From contig CM055607.1 in the NCBI GenBank assembly GCA_029379385.1, positions 11,780,001-11,844,000 on the forward strand: a DNA stretch of 64,000 nucleotides. Reading direction: 5' to 3'. Of this stretch, positions 48,571-61,526 are shown piece after piece. Source of the DNA: Quillaja saponaria. Its lineage: Eukaryota > Streptophyta > Magnoliopsida > Fabales > Quillajaceae. Below the pieces are notes generated by a model. The model was not told the DNA's origin. It saw only the letters and a program-made list of their open reading frames with translations, and did no database searches. Both the position numbers and the translations under genes were made by a program. Each line of letters opens with the position of its first letter. The stretch's first letter is position 1.

Positions 48571-51335
48571 ATGGATTCAAGCAATTGCATTTGTGCAGTT
48601 GATACTAATGTTTTTTCCACAATTACAAAGGGAGAGTCCAAGGACAATTCACTGGTTGTTTGCTTTGGAGAAATGTTGATTGACTTTGTGCCAACAGTTG
48701 GTGGCGTGTCACTTGCTGAAGCACCTGCTTTCAAGAAATCTCCAGGGCGGTGCACCTGCTAATGTGGCTGTTGGCATATCAAGACTGGGAGGTTCATCTG
48801 CTTTTATAGGCAAGGTGCAGTTAGCTATCATTGTCTCACCATTTTGTTCTCATCTTTATCTCTCCCCCTTAGTATGTTGGTCAGTTATCCTGTCTCCAAG
48901 AATTCTCTGCTTATGCCCCCCTCCCCTTCCCCAAACAAATACCCAAAAAAGTAAAATAGGACAAGAAGGGGAGAAAAGAAATCTACCTATTCATATCTGA
49001 GTTCCTTGCTATCCATATCTTAGGTCGGACATGATGAATTTGGGTACATGTTGGCTGAAATTTTAAAGCAAAACAGTGTCAACATATCCGGTATGAGGTT
49101 CGACTTCGGTGCAAGGACTGCACTGGCATTTGTTACACTCAGATCTGACGGGGAGCGTGAATTCTTGTTTTTCCGAAATCCAAGTGCTGATATGCTTCTA
49201 CATGAATCGGAACTTGATAAAAACCTTGTAAAGCAGGTTATTTTATGATCTTTCTCTTTTTGATCATCTTTACAGTCTGTCGGCCTAGACTTGTGATTCC
49301 ACCACAGATGCTAGTGTTTTCCTGAAAACTTGTCATTGATGTCCAAATAATATTTATTGCAGGCTAAGATCTTTCATTATGGTTCCATTAGCTTGATTGA
49401 GGATCCGTGCAAGTCTACTCATCTTGCTGCTATGAGCATAGCCAAAAACTCTGGTTGTATTCTCTCTTATGATCCGAATTTGAGATTGGCATTGTGGCCA
49501 TCAGCTGAGGCTGCTCAGAATGGCATAATGAGTATATGGGATCAAGCTGATATTATTAAGGTTTATATCATTCAGTCTGAGATTCTTATATGATCAGTTT
49601 TACATGTGCCAATATTTTAGCTTTTTCGATCTCCTTTTTCTTTTAATTTCCTTTGAAACAGCATTCAGTTATTTATGTAGACCTAATTTGGGGTTGTCTC
49701 TTATGTACTGCAGATAAGTGAGGATGAAATTACATTCCTAACTGGTGGGGATGATCCATATGATGATAATGTCGTCTTACAGAAGCTTTTTCATCCTAAT
49801 CTTAAGCTGCTGATTGTAACTGAAGGGTCAGGGGGTTGCAGATATTACACCAAGGTAGCTTCATAAAGTCTTAAGCTATGATGTTAAGTGTTGGACACGA
49901 ATACCCTACTCCTGTATTTCCATCTGTATGTTTATCTTTATTCTGTAGTATAATGACATTTAAATCTATTATGGTGAATCCTCTAAAGTCTTATAATGTA
50001 TGATCATCCAGTAGCTCAGATTCATGATATAGTAATTATGAGTTACTGAGTAATTCTATGTGAAGTTTGGATTCATGTCAATCAACTGAGGTGGGCGTTC
50101 TTTGCCTTGTAAGTGATCAATATTTTGTACAGGATTTCAAGGGCAGGGTTGGAGGTGTCAAAGTAAAACCTGTTGACACAACTGGTGCTGGGGATGCATT
50201 TGTCAGTGGGATACTACACAGCATAGCTTCTGACATAAGCCTTTTTCAGGTAGTATTAATTCTTAGTCAAATAGTCCATTCAAAATCCACCATTTGATTA
50301 CATCGTTTTAGCCTCATTTGTGTGACATGATTGAATCTCATAGGCCTTTTATACTTAAATATGTTAAGCCATTGTCTCTTATATTTTCTCAAAAAAGCAG
50401 GTGTAATTGTAAAATCACGAGGTTTTCATCTCAGCTTTTAGAATGTAGTACGCTCGAAGATGCACGACTGTAGGATGTTCACATAATTGGTGTATTCATG
50501 TTCACGATTCATTGGTACAACTATAGCTGAAATCTTAAGATACAGCAGTCAAACAAGTTAATTTTCTTATATTTTTGAAGCCACTGAAGATAACATCATT
50601 TTTGCAACATACAAGTTGCTTCATGATAATACACCTGTCTGAACCTCTTAGTGGTGAAGGAGACAGCTGGTGGAGTGGTTGGTAGCTCAAGCAACTTAGC
50701 TTAGCTTTAAACAAAGTAGTCTATACTGTAATGGTGAAATTGGAATATAACAGAGAATGTGCGGCACATCAAATAATATGGCTTTCTACCTGTAGATCAC
50801 CTCTATTTCAAAACTTTCATTTGATTGATGACATTAATAGCAGCCAGCAATGAACTTTTAATGTTTCTGGACTGAATGGGTGGGTGGGTGGGTGTGTTTT
50901 TTGAATCGCCACAGTGAAAATAACAAGAAAAATTATGATATGCCTGAAAAAATGTTATATATCACTGCCTGCCATGATCTGGAAGGCCAGAAATTCCTCA
51001 GCTGGCCGCAGAGGCTTTTTTCTGTTTCTCGCCAAGTGTTTCTTTTAATGGTTCACAGCTGTTTACGTACTTTTTATTTTTTTACAAACCTGATTCATAA
51101 AATGATAAAAGATAGGTGGGGGTAAAACAGTATGATTCAGATGATATGCTTTCTATGGTATCATTTTTTTGTGCCAGGAACTTACATATTCATTTGGCAG
51201 GATGAAAAGCGATTACGCGAAGCTCTGTTATTTGCCAATGTCTGTGGCGCCATCACTGTAACAGAGAGAGGAGCAATTCCTGCACTACCCACAAAAGAAG
51301 CTGTCCTCCAATTCTTAACAGAAGTGGCCGCATGA
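48571..51335 (+). CDS. Fructokinase (pfkB family, FRK7-like) with a one-base frameshift in the first coding exon
   Basis: Coding exons: 48571-48814, 49024-49236, 49363-49560, 49714-49854, 50133-50249 and 51201-51335. Exons two to six are 213, 198, 141, 117 and 135 bases, all multiples of three and open. Fructokinase phosphorylates fructose to fructose-6-phosphate with ATP, usually in the cytosol. pfkB features are clear: [14 protein letters not shown], a [19 protein letters not shown] segment, and the C-terminal pfkB signature [12 protein letters not shown] with catalytic Asp. The first coding exon is 244 bases where 243 would keep frame. The break is at about 48744-48750, in the SPG|GAPAN turn, where one extra base sends the frame to a TAA after 63 codons. 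Everything else looks functional, so this is either a very young pseudogene, an allele, or a sequencing error. Syntenic match At5g51830, from memory. Confidence 0.85.
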
Positions 51336-51862
51336 CAAATGGTTGCTGCATTTATTCAGGAGTTACCATCTCAGGTTTTGGGCTGTTAAGCTCATGTATC
51401 ATGTATTAGCATTTGGGTTCAAACTATTGTAGATTTAAGAATTGGCAATAATATGGTTCTAGATAGGTCATCAAATGTGTAACTTTTCTTTCCTTTTCTC
51501 CTTTCTCTTCCTTTTTGTTTTTGTCCATAAATCTGTAGTGTTATTATCAGTAAGATTTTGATATTTGTATATACAAAGCTAATTTGAGACAAACAAGCCC
51601 TACGAGCCACACAAACAAATGGTAAGACATCACATTTTGAGGATTTTGATAATGTTCTTCCATTAATCTTTAAGACATGAACATATGGCAGATAGGAAAT
51701 GGCAAAGGTCAGCCTATGTATATTGACTTAAACGGCTAAATTTCGAAAACTCATGATTTGTCAATGTTTGAACATCTTCAATTCAACTAAAAAAAAAAAA
51801 AAAAAAAATTCAATTTTTAAAACATTTATGAAATTTTTTCCAGTGTAAATTTTTTATTCAAG

Positions 51863-51903
<41 letters not shown>

Positions 51904-53086
51904 GAAGAATGATCTACTTTTTTTTTTATATTATCAAAATATAAATTAATCTCAAGTGTAATGGATTTGAGATTACGTCATTTACAAAAAAATCCTTATT
52001 AATATTATTTTTTTATCACATTTTTTGAAATTTAGTTTTCATTAAATTTTTAATCAACTCATGTTTCTTAAAACAATAAAAAAATTATTTGCTCAATCTG
52101 AAATTTAAAATAAAGTAATCGTTTGGCTTAGTGTTTACAAAACAGTGTTTTAAAAAATTGATTTTCTCAAAAATGATTATTAAAGAATTAATTTTGACAT
52201 AATCTATTTTCTTATTTTGTTACTTTATTTGAATAGTTATTTTGATCATGAGTAAGGTATTTGGTTACATAACTTCATAAGTGCTTTGCATGGTATAAAA
52301 GACATACAAGAACTATCATATGTGAAACAAAGCGCACCAAAAATAAGCATGAACAAACACATCACGACATAATTTTCCTCTTCTTTTTCTTTCAAAACCC
52401 TCGACATAGTACCAAGTAGAACCTCTAATTTGTAACCAAGTCAATGGTATAAAAAAAAAAAGCACCAAATAAAAGAAAGATAACATTTATTTTGCACAAT
52501 TTTACTTGCAATCGTTATTTAAAATAAAAATCTACAGTGAAAAAAAAAACTTCTGATAAAACTCTAGCTACAATATATTGAGTCAGAGAGAACAGAAAGA
52601 GTCATCTTTAATAAAAATATAGAGAACAAGAAGACAATAGCTAAATCTCTTAGAATCTTAAATAAACTGATGAAATATCATCTGAGAAGAGTGACCGTAA
52701 CAATCTATAAATTAAGCAATGAATAACTCATATAAATTTTAAAAAAGGTCAAAGATAATTTTATGTTGAAATATTATAAAAACTGTGTCTCAATTGTTCT
52801 TACAAAAAATATATTTTGGAGAAGTTAATTTTTGAAATGGCCCAAAACTATATTTTATATTGGACAAAATCACTTAATTGGGTCAAAATCACTTTTGAAC
52901 TCCTAAACACTACACACAATATATAAACACAGAATCAAACAGGGCCTAAATTAGATATACTGAACCTAGCTCTCGGAAAATAAGTTGAGCAACCCGTACC
53001 CGGTATTTCTTATTGACCCGCGTCAATTACATTGCGCCGGATTACTGCCCCGAAGAATTTCACTTACTCGCTGAGATGGGGAATTG
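51336..53086. other. Intergenic region, fructokinase 3' flank to the coiled-coil gene promoter
   Basis: Nothing recognisable apart from a (TA)n tract at 51867-51900 and A-rich runs. The 200 bases after the fructokinase stop probably hold its 3' UTR. Confidence 0.5.
51867..51900. repeat. (TA)n microsatellite
   Basis: About sixteen uninterrupted AT units downstream of the fructokinase gene. Confidence 0.95.
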
Positions 53087-53095
53087 TATATAAAT
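53087..53095 (+). promoter_or_regulatory. Likely TATA box of the coiled-coil protein gene
   Basis: TATATAAAT lies 66 bases before the ATG at 53153. This implies a short 5' UTR of about 35 bases. Confidence 0.4.
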
Positions 53096-53152
53096 GTATC
53101 TACATTCGAAAATGGTGGTGGAGTTTGTGTAGCTTATTCGGTTCGATCAGCA

Positions 53153-55924
53153 ATGGCTTCCAATCCTTCGCTCTTGCCGGAGATCGGACCCGATGGTCTC
53201 CCTAGAGAAGCTCCCGTCATTGCTTACACAGAGAAGGTTTTTTTCTTTTTCTTTGTGTATTATTTTTTGAACGTCGTTCTAATTTTTTTGTTGGGTTTTC
53301 TTGCAGGTAATCGAGGAGGAGCAGCTTCAATTAAAGAAGTAAGTTGATTCATTTCGTTTCACACTCCAGATTCTTGCTCGGATCTATTAAGTCTTAATTC
53401 TCGAATTGAGTCTGATAATATTAATCGGTTGCTATTCTTGATGAGTCTGATAAGTTCATTTCCATTATTTGAGTGGAGCTATAGGTCATATAAAGTATTG
53501 TAGTGCTAAAACGTAGTTAAGTTTGTTTCTTTGCATTGAACTAATGTAGGATGACGAATAGAGGATATATTCTTAGTTTCAGCTGTTTTGTTCTATAAAA
53601 ATGTTGGTAACCGAAGGTGACTTGGTAGCTGTTCTTGTTGGTAGGCTGTGTTGGTGATGGTTGTGGAAGTCAAATTGAATCAATGTTGGTTTCTTTGAGT
53701 AGTTATACTGCACAAGAAATAGTGGCAGATCTTCAAGCTGGTAGTGGTATAGTGGGATTGATATTTGTGTCAATTGATGGACTTTTGAGGTGATGACTGG
53801 TTGTATTGTGCTTATTCCTGTCAAAGCAGGATTCTGGAAGTGGATATCCAGATAAGGTCATAATGGTCCTTGCATCAGCATATTTTGTATCAAGTGATTA
53901 ATATCGGGATTGAACCAATGCACTTGTGCTTCGTTGAGCAAACTTTAACTCTTGAACTTTACAAAAGGCCCCAATCAATTATCATCAATGGTTTTCACAT
54001 TTATTAATTACAAATTAACTTGAATATATCTGCTCTTTTCTGCTACTTTGCAGATACATCGAAGAGAACTATTCTAAAATCCGTGATGTTGAACGTGAAT
54101 TTGAAAATCTTACAATGGAGATGAAACTCACGGCAGGGCCAAAGAAAGCAGGTTTTTTTCCCATCATCCTTAGCTACACATCCGTAAATATTAAACAATA
54201 GTTATTTTTCACTTGTGTAATACATTGCTTTGCTATTGTGTACGTCATATACTTTAAGCACTTGAACACTTGAGGAAGAAAATAGAAGTATCAACAGAGA
54301 GAATTCGTTCTGCCAAGCTGAGGGAGGAGCAGGCACGAAAGGTAAGTCACTTGACATTTTATTTTGCAGATTCTATTTATAATTTGCTTCTTTTATAAAA
54401 TAAATTACCATGTAATGATAGTGGTATTGAATTAGTGAAATATGCTATTACCTGCTTACAAAGTGCCTTCTATCTTCAGTATGTGATTGACTAAGAGAAG
54501 TTAACCGAATAGATAAGGGGAAGAAAGCCACATGGGAAAATCCTTATCAGTATGAATGAGTTATTTGAAGTTTAGATTAATATTTGTTAACATTATGAAG
54601 TGGATTGCATAGTGGCAGCCACTGGCGGGGTCTCACATGTATGCATTCTCATACACTAATTAATCAATGCAGATGCTGATTGATGGGCTTTTTCTTCTTC
54701 TGGTTTTTCAATGAGAAGACACTTTGATGGATTTTCTCTTCCTTCTTTTATTTTCTTTTACCCATAATTCTTCTATGCTATTGAGGAATACAATACTGAA
54801 CATATCGTTTCAATGTAAACCCATTTTGACGTAGATATGGAGCTTTCTAGTAAGTTGTAATTTTATGGATGAAAAATGTTCTTCTTGAAACACGACTGAT
54901 GTATCAATGGTATTGCCTCGTGTCATATGACATATCCTCAGTAGATGTGCTGCAGGTGTGGGAAGCAGCCTCAAAAGCAGTGAGGGATGAGGAAGCAATA
55001 AAGGAGAAGCTTTGCAAAGACTTAAACCATATGGTAATATATATTTTAATGAATACATGTAATTGCTACTGTTGCAGGTTGTTTGACACTAACAATATTT
55101 GAAGGTGGAAGAGAGCAGTACCACTCAGTTTTCTAGATTGGAGGAACTGAAGAGACGACTGGAAGCTTTGAATCCAAATAGAGCATCAAGCTCTCCTCCT
55201 CATGTATGTTCACTTCATTTTAAATTCTTCGTCTTAAACTCTTTTTATATATGTAATTGTAACTTCCACCTGTAGCCGATACCTAAATGCTCTTTCCGTA
55301 GATCCAGAGTTATCTTTTCTCTTTTTGGCGGTGGCCTGGATAAGGTTCACTTTCCTTTCTACTCGTTGGTGTTTCGTTGCAATCTATGCAATTCCGTTCA
55401 GGGTATTGGCATATACATCGGAGATGGTTTAGATTATAAGAACTTTGGCATCTTTGTCATCTTTGTATAATGTGTAACAGGCAGTTTCTCTCTCGTCTTT
55501 GCAATGTCTTTTACTCTTTTAGCTTTCTTCTTTTTTTTGGGGCTGGGGGCTACTGAATGGAGGCCTGTCATTGTTGTTTTCTGGACATTTGTACATGGCA
55601 ATAAGATTCTAAAAGTGTACACTTGGATTATGTTAGGATGCAAAATTATTAGCTTCTTCCCAGAATATTACAAACCAAGATGACACCTCAGTACCCAGCA
55701 CAACTGATCGACATGTAGTCGCTAATGTTTCTAACCAAGGAAATGGTGAGAATGTTCGAGTCGTGGTTGGACACAACCAAGAGCAGTCTGTGGAGGGAGA
55801 AGGAAGGGGGAAAAAGAAAGCTCACTTCCAAGTAAAAGGAAAGGGAATAGGTGCAGTGCTCAAGGCTACATCTGCAGCTCCTGGCTGGACTGGTGCTGGC
55901 TTTGATGTGGATGGTAGAACTTGA
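53153..55924 (+). CDS. Conserved plant coiled-coil protein (At5g51840-like), intact
   Basis: Seven exons: 53153-53236, 53307-53338, 54054-54151, 54259-54341, 54956-55033, 55105-55203 and 55637-55924. All junctions keep frame and the product has 253 residues. It begins MASNPSLLPEIGPDGLPREA. Residues about 30-160 are charged and heptad-like (EEEQLQLKKYIEENYSKI, EHLRKKIEVSTERIR, LEELKRRLEALNP), so a long coiled coil is likely. The C-terminal third is low-complexity, with a basic RGKKKAHFQVKGKGIG segment and the ending APGWTGAGFDVDGRT. I see no enzyme motif, signal peptide or membrane segment. The molecular role is unknown to me; Arabidopsis At5g51840 at the same position has been labelled junctophilin-like, from memory, and that label is not supported by anything visible here. 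Confidence 0.9.
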
Positions 55925-58900
55925 ATGTGATTGCAGCTACTTCTGTGCTTAACCTATGGGATAAGAAGCCCTACTTTGTTTGTATAAGGTATATCCTTTA
56001 GTCCATAACTCTATATTTCTTTGTTTACCCATTTTATTGGACTAATGTTGTCTTCTAATTGTATCCTTCTGATTTTTTATAGCTAGTTCTACTTGATACA
56101 GAATAACTGATCTTTCTGACTTCTTGGTAGAGTGTACTTTTGATCAATGTCTCTAATTCATACATCCAAACAAGAAATGGTTCATGAAGTTCGTTACTTG
56201 TTATTATCATTGTATTTTCATTCTTTTTTTTTTCTCTTTCTAATTTTAATAATCTGGACTAGTAATATAATCGGGGTTTGACTAGGGAAAATGCATAGGT
56301 AGTTAAGACGATTTCAAGTATATGTAAGTACTAGAACCAAACCAGTTGAACTGGTTGATACTTAGATGGTTGTGATATTACCTCAATGGCAGCTGTGCCA
56401 CTGGTTTTTTATGACAATCGGGAAAAGAGTAACCGAAAATCAGTTGATACTTAGAATCAATTGTAGGGTAGTCTTTAGTGCAGTTTGTTTCTAGAGGTGC
56501 CTGTGGACTGTGATATCCTGAGACCTGTATCTGCACACAAAAAGTACTGTTGCTTATAAACAGATGAAAACATTTTCATAATTTTTCCTTTCCTTTTTAG
56601 TTCTACCTGTGCTAGTTCCCAATATAAGGCTGCAAAATCTTGTTGATATTGCTTGGAAGACAGAACAATTTCTTGCTATCATATTGGGGAATAAGTGTAT
56701 ATCCTTCTGGGAAATCTGTTTCAGTATTGACCATAACCCTCCCTTCCCCAACAAAGACAGAGAACAAAAAAATAGAAAATAAAAACCACAAGAAAAAAGA
56801 AAGTATGTCAAAAGAAAATTGTAGTAAGAAAAAGAAATACAGTTTATATTTTAATATCGCCTGATACTGTATCTAGATATGTGAAATTTAGAAGAAACAA
56901 AATATATAGATTCTCCCAAGAAAGCAGGGTGATTTGAATTTGAGGTGTATAGCTATGGATCTAGATCTTCTGTTCTTGAAAAACAGGAGAATGATAGGTT
57001 TTAGACTAGAGACAATTTTTATTTTTTTTTGCAATAAATATAGTTTTTAGAGAGAAATGGTGAGCTGTAGATTTGGAACAGCATCACCCTTATCCAAATC
57101 CGTGTAGGCATGCATCCATTTACAGTTTTCATGGTTAAGATGATCACATGATTGGTATTTAGAAGACTTGGGGAATCCAGATAGAGGAAGAAGACTGCTC
57201 TGAGAATGACTCTGAAATTTAGTAGACAGGGATAGGGTGATGGGACAAAGACGTTTCTATCGTTAAATTTGGCAGGGTTTCTTCTTCTTCTCTTTTTTTT
57301 TTTTTTTTCAGTAGTACTAATTCCTATTTATTTGAATTAAAAAATAAAAATCCTCCGGCAGTTATTTAAATTTTGTTTCTGCAGTACTTGCACTGCAGCA
57401 ATAGATACCATTACACATTTACACCCACATTAAGACGGGCCTTCTTATTTATGTGTGGTCACATCTAGAGTTTGAATATGTTGCACATGGACTCCATTCA
57501 TTTCAGATACTCAGTTGCTCTTAATGGGAGAAATGGAGGAGAACAATTATGTGAGTAAATTTTCAACTAGGAAATTGGGAAATTATAATTTGTATAGGTA
57601 CATTTGCTGATTATCAGTTAAAGCTATTTAAATTGGAATTAAAGTTTGAGATTTTGATACTCTTTCGTGCAAAGTTATAATCTCTTTTTCTTTTCATCTC
57701 TTAAAATGACTTGGAAAGTTGGAATAGGAACACTTAAAAGGTTCTTCTTTTGTGTAAAGTTATTGTCAGCTTTCCCATGTAAGCCATTATTCCAATAAAT
57801 TACTAGCCTAGCTAGCTTTATTGAATGGACTATAATCATCCTCATATCAACATCAAGCTAGTTCATGCCCTAACAATTGTTGAAAATGCACTAGTACAAA
57901 AATTTTCACCAACTCTGCTCACAAACCCTAGAAGGAAACTTAGAAACAAACAGATCTATAAGCTCAAGTCTTACCTCAAACTGGTCCAACATCATTAATT
58001 TGGATTCAGTCAACTATTGAAGCCACAGATTTACGTCCCCATCTTTCAAAATTGTCACCCACAATTAAAGCCCACGTTGTAACCTGCTCATTGGAGTTTG
58101 AATTTCCCGCTCGTTCTCTATTTCTGTAGCATTTCAATTTTCACCCACAATTAATAGATGAGTATGAAATATTGTAATTCATGACTTGATTTACAGACCA
58201 TTTCAGTTGATATGTTATCAGGTGAAGTTAATTGAAATAATTTATTTATTGAAATTTTCGTATCCCCCTTATCTTTATGCTTTAGCTCATGCAGGAACGT
58301 GTAGATAAACTTTGGAATCTGTAACAGTTCAACCTCAATGTACACTTTATTTTTCAGTTCATGTTTCCATGCAATCCATCTTTTATATTATTTAGTCTTT
58401 GTTGCTAGATTACAAGGCTCAAACTTCCACCAGGTAAGAACCAAATCCTATTAGATTCTCTTAGCATATACCAACTCGATAAATGATGTGCTAAGATTTT
58501 TCTTTGATTGGAAAACTTAAGGGCAACTAAAACAAAATTTAAGGAAGTTTTTTGCACATGATAATAGTCTGACATCATTATCATTAATATTAAAAAGAAG
58601 TAAGAGGACAAAAGTACAAATAATGAAGCAACAACTGAGATATCTTCAATTATAGGGCCACTACTAGTAAAAGAAAACAAGCTGATGATTATATCAAATT
58701 TCTTTGAGCTATGTACTAAAAATATAACCTAGACAATAAAGTAAAAGAAGAAATTCATTCACAGGTATAGGAGTGGTGGTAAATAATAATATACAAAGGT
58801 GTTTCAAAGCAAGAGAGAGATGTTGGGCCTGATTCCTCTGCCCATGTTGTCTTTCAATAACCAATCAGAAAAAAAACAGCTGTCGGGGTTCTGATTCCAC

Positions 58901-59076
58901 GTGTAACCCGCAAAAAGTTTCAAACCCCTTTTCGAATAGGGCGACCACACCCCAACCAATGGGGGCCCATCTCATCACTTAAATCCTCCATGTGACTCAG
59001 ACTCACTGGACATCACCCCTGCCTGCCTGTATCATATGTCTCCCAAGTCCCACATGATTTCTCCGACTCCACTATC
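55925..59076. other. Intergenic region between the coiled-coil gene and the TRM gene; no gene seen
   Basis: The first 200 bases would be the 3' UTR of the plus-strand gene and the last 200 the 3' UTR of the minus-strand TRM gene, so the two genes converge. Between them I see no coding family, RNA gene or repeat of note. Short open frames near 56554-56864 and 58151-58680 are unsupported. Confidence 0.5.
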
Positions 59077-61526
59077 TCACTCCCAGCCAAAACGACGCCA
59101 TTCCATTGCATTTACCAACCCCATAACAATTTCATGCACCAATGTGTCCAAAATGTCCCCTTCAATCTCTGCTACTATCCCTTCTCCTTCTTCCTCAAAT
59201 TCCATTGCTTTTTGGTGTTCAAGCTTTGGAAAATCTTTCTCTATCAACTCATCAATGTCTTCCAGAACTTGACAATTCAACATTGGAAAGCTTTCGACTT
59301 TCCCTAATATTATGTCGATTAATTGTGACCCCTGCATTTCGTTAATGTGATGATTGTGACTTCTCGAACTAACCCATGGCTTCAGGTTCATGTAAGGCTT
59401 TAAATTCTGGACCAAAATTTCATTAACCACTTGGAATAATAACTTGCGGTTGCATCGATGACCCAATTGACCACATGAATAAATAATGTTGTCTGTAACA
59501 TTTTTGGTGTCGTAATCGGCACTGACGCAATGCTCGAGCTGCTGAAAAATCGACGGGTCCAAAGGATGGGATGGAGAGAACCACTTGGTGAAGGACACTC
59601 TGGTGCCTTTGTCTATACCAGTACGGCATAGTATATTGCTGACGTACTGAAATTCTGCTCCACAAGGTCCGGTGGTGGAGGCACCACCGTTACATTTGTC
59701 CTCACTTTCTTGGGAAAAGAGTTTGTGCCGTGCTTCTTGTTTGTACCTCTGGCTCGAACAACTAGATAACTGTGAGCTAAGTTTCGATTCTTGGGTATCA
59801 GATACCTGTGACTGCTTTTTCCGTAACCCACAAAATAAAAGCAAAAAGTTATTAGAATAATGTGAAAAATTGAAAATTTGTAATTCAAAAGTGGGTACCT
59901 GTTTTTGATGTATTTTGGTAGCTGGCGGAGATGGGTCTTTCTTGACAGGCTGAAGATGTGGAACATTGTTGAGATTGATAATATTGTTGGACAATGCATG
60001 ACTCTTGTTACATTTATTCTTAATGTCTGGAATATTGTTGGCTCTTGTGGTTGATAATGGACGAACAAATGGCTCTTCTTGCTTGTTTCGGATAATATCT
60101 GAATATGTTTGAGGAGGCTTTTTGAGCCGCGAACTGAACCTTTCACTGGCTGTATTTTTACAATTTGGTACTGATTTCTGGTTTGGCATCGTCAAAACTC
60201 TAATGGGTTGTGGTTGGACATTGGCAGTTAAAGATGATGAAGGTTTTATAGGATAAAAATTTTGATCTTTGGGGGCGATTATGGGTGGCGGTGTTGTGCT
60301 TGTTTTATTCTTGGTCTCTATGAATCTGAGCCTTGGAGAGCAAGAAGGGGTTGAACACTTGCCTGGGCTGGATTCATCTACTACTTTGACTAATGGCCTA
60401 GAAAGTTTCTGCTTGTACTTGAATTGTTGGGTAAGTAGAAGTTCGTCTCTTCTGCCGTGCTCTCTGTTTTTTACAGTGTTGGTGATGTCAAGCCCAACTC
60501 TCCTGCTAACACTTTCCTTAACCTGTTTGACAATTTGTCTAGCATAGTGTCTTGGACTTCTGTTTCTATGGTCTTCAACTTTCCTTCTTGAATATAAAGA
60601 CCGATGGCATTCTGATTCATCACTGAGACCCACATTCTCCTTGTTGATTTGGAGAGATAACCGATGATGATGATCCACATCTGATCTTCTTGAGGAGGAT
60701 ATTCTTGGAGTCTCAGGCAAAGAGCGAGAGCTAGTAATATCACTGTCTGTACTACTTCTGGGTTTAGTTTGGAGGTGTTGCCGTGGTCGAAGAGGGTGTA
60801 AATGTGGCTTCCCTCTTGGGTTTGGTGTACTAGAAATTAGAGAGGACAAAGAAGAGGGTGATTGTGAATCCGGAAGAAGATCAAGACCCATTAATCTGGC
60901 AACCAAAGTTGGAGTCTTTGGTCCAGGTGAGCTGATTTCTGAGGAATTGTCATCTGGGTTTCCTGTTTTTGCTCTTTTGCTTTCCCTTGTTTTGATTTGA
61001 ATACCCATCTGTGTTTTCAAAATAAACAAAAACCGTTAGGTGGTGGAATGCAAAAATCATTAATATCATATATAATATATGATTACTCACTTTATAAAAC
61101 AAAGAAAAGAACCATCAAAATTAGTAAAAAAAAAAAACATTGCAGGTCAAACTTACTGGAAATTTCAAACTTTCTTCTTCTTTTGTGATGGATGATAATG
61201 CACCCTCCTCTGATTCCAAGCTACTCCTGGGAGCTTCAACACCTGCATTACACAAAACCCATGAATTAAAACTCAAAACCAGAAGAAGAACACAAGGCTG
61301 AGAGCTTTTAAAAGAAGGGAGAAGAACCTTTAGGGAGACTGTCGTCTTGAGGGACTAAAGTGGTAGGCTTCAAATTAGAGGGATGTTGCTGGTTTAAAGG
61401 AAAATGAAACGGATGCAAATCAAAGAACTGAAAGACAGCACTCATGCAACCAGAATGAGGTTCTCTGTCAGCTCCTCCACCACCTCTCTTAGAGGATCTT
61501 CCAGACCAATACCATTCCCTGCCCAT
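59077..61526 (-). CDS. TON1-recruiting-motif family protein (DUF4378), TRM-like
   Basis: Minus-strand exons are 61526-61328, 61242-61157, 61008-59899 and 59811-59077, giving 709 residues with in-frame GT-AG junctions. The start MGREWYWSGRSSKRGG is typical of one TRM subgroup. Other landmarks: SGCMSAVFQFFDLHPFHF, TPTLVARLMGLDLLP (the conserved RLMGL motif of TRM/LONGIFOLIA-like proteins), long basic and serine-rich disordered stretches, and a C-terminal DUF4378 region with RKLLFQVVNEILVQNL and HEIVMGLVNAMEW. TRM proteins attach TON1 and PP2A complexes to microtubules and influence cell shape and division plane. The intron at 59898-59812 is 87 bases, a multiple of three with no stop, so unspliced transcripts would also be translatable. 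Position matches At5g51850, from memory. Confidence 0.9.

Noticed and set aside
59613..60146. 177-codon minus-strand frame
   Set aside because: It is a shadow of the TRM coding sequence in another phase.
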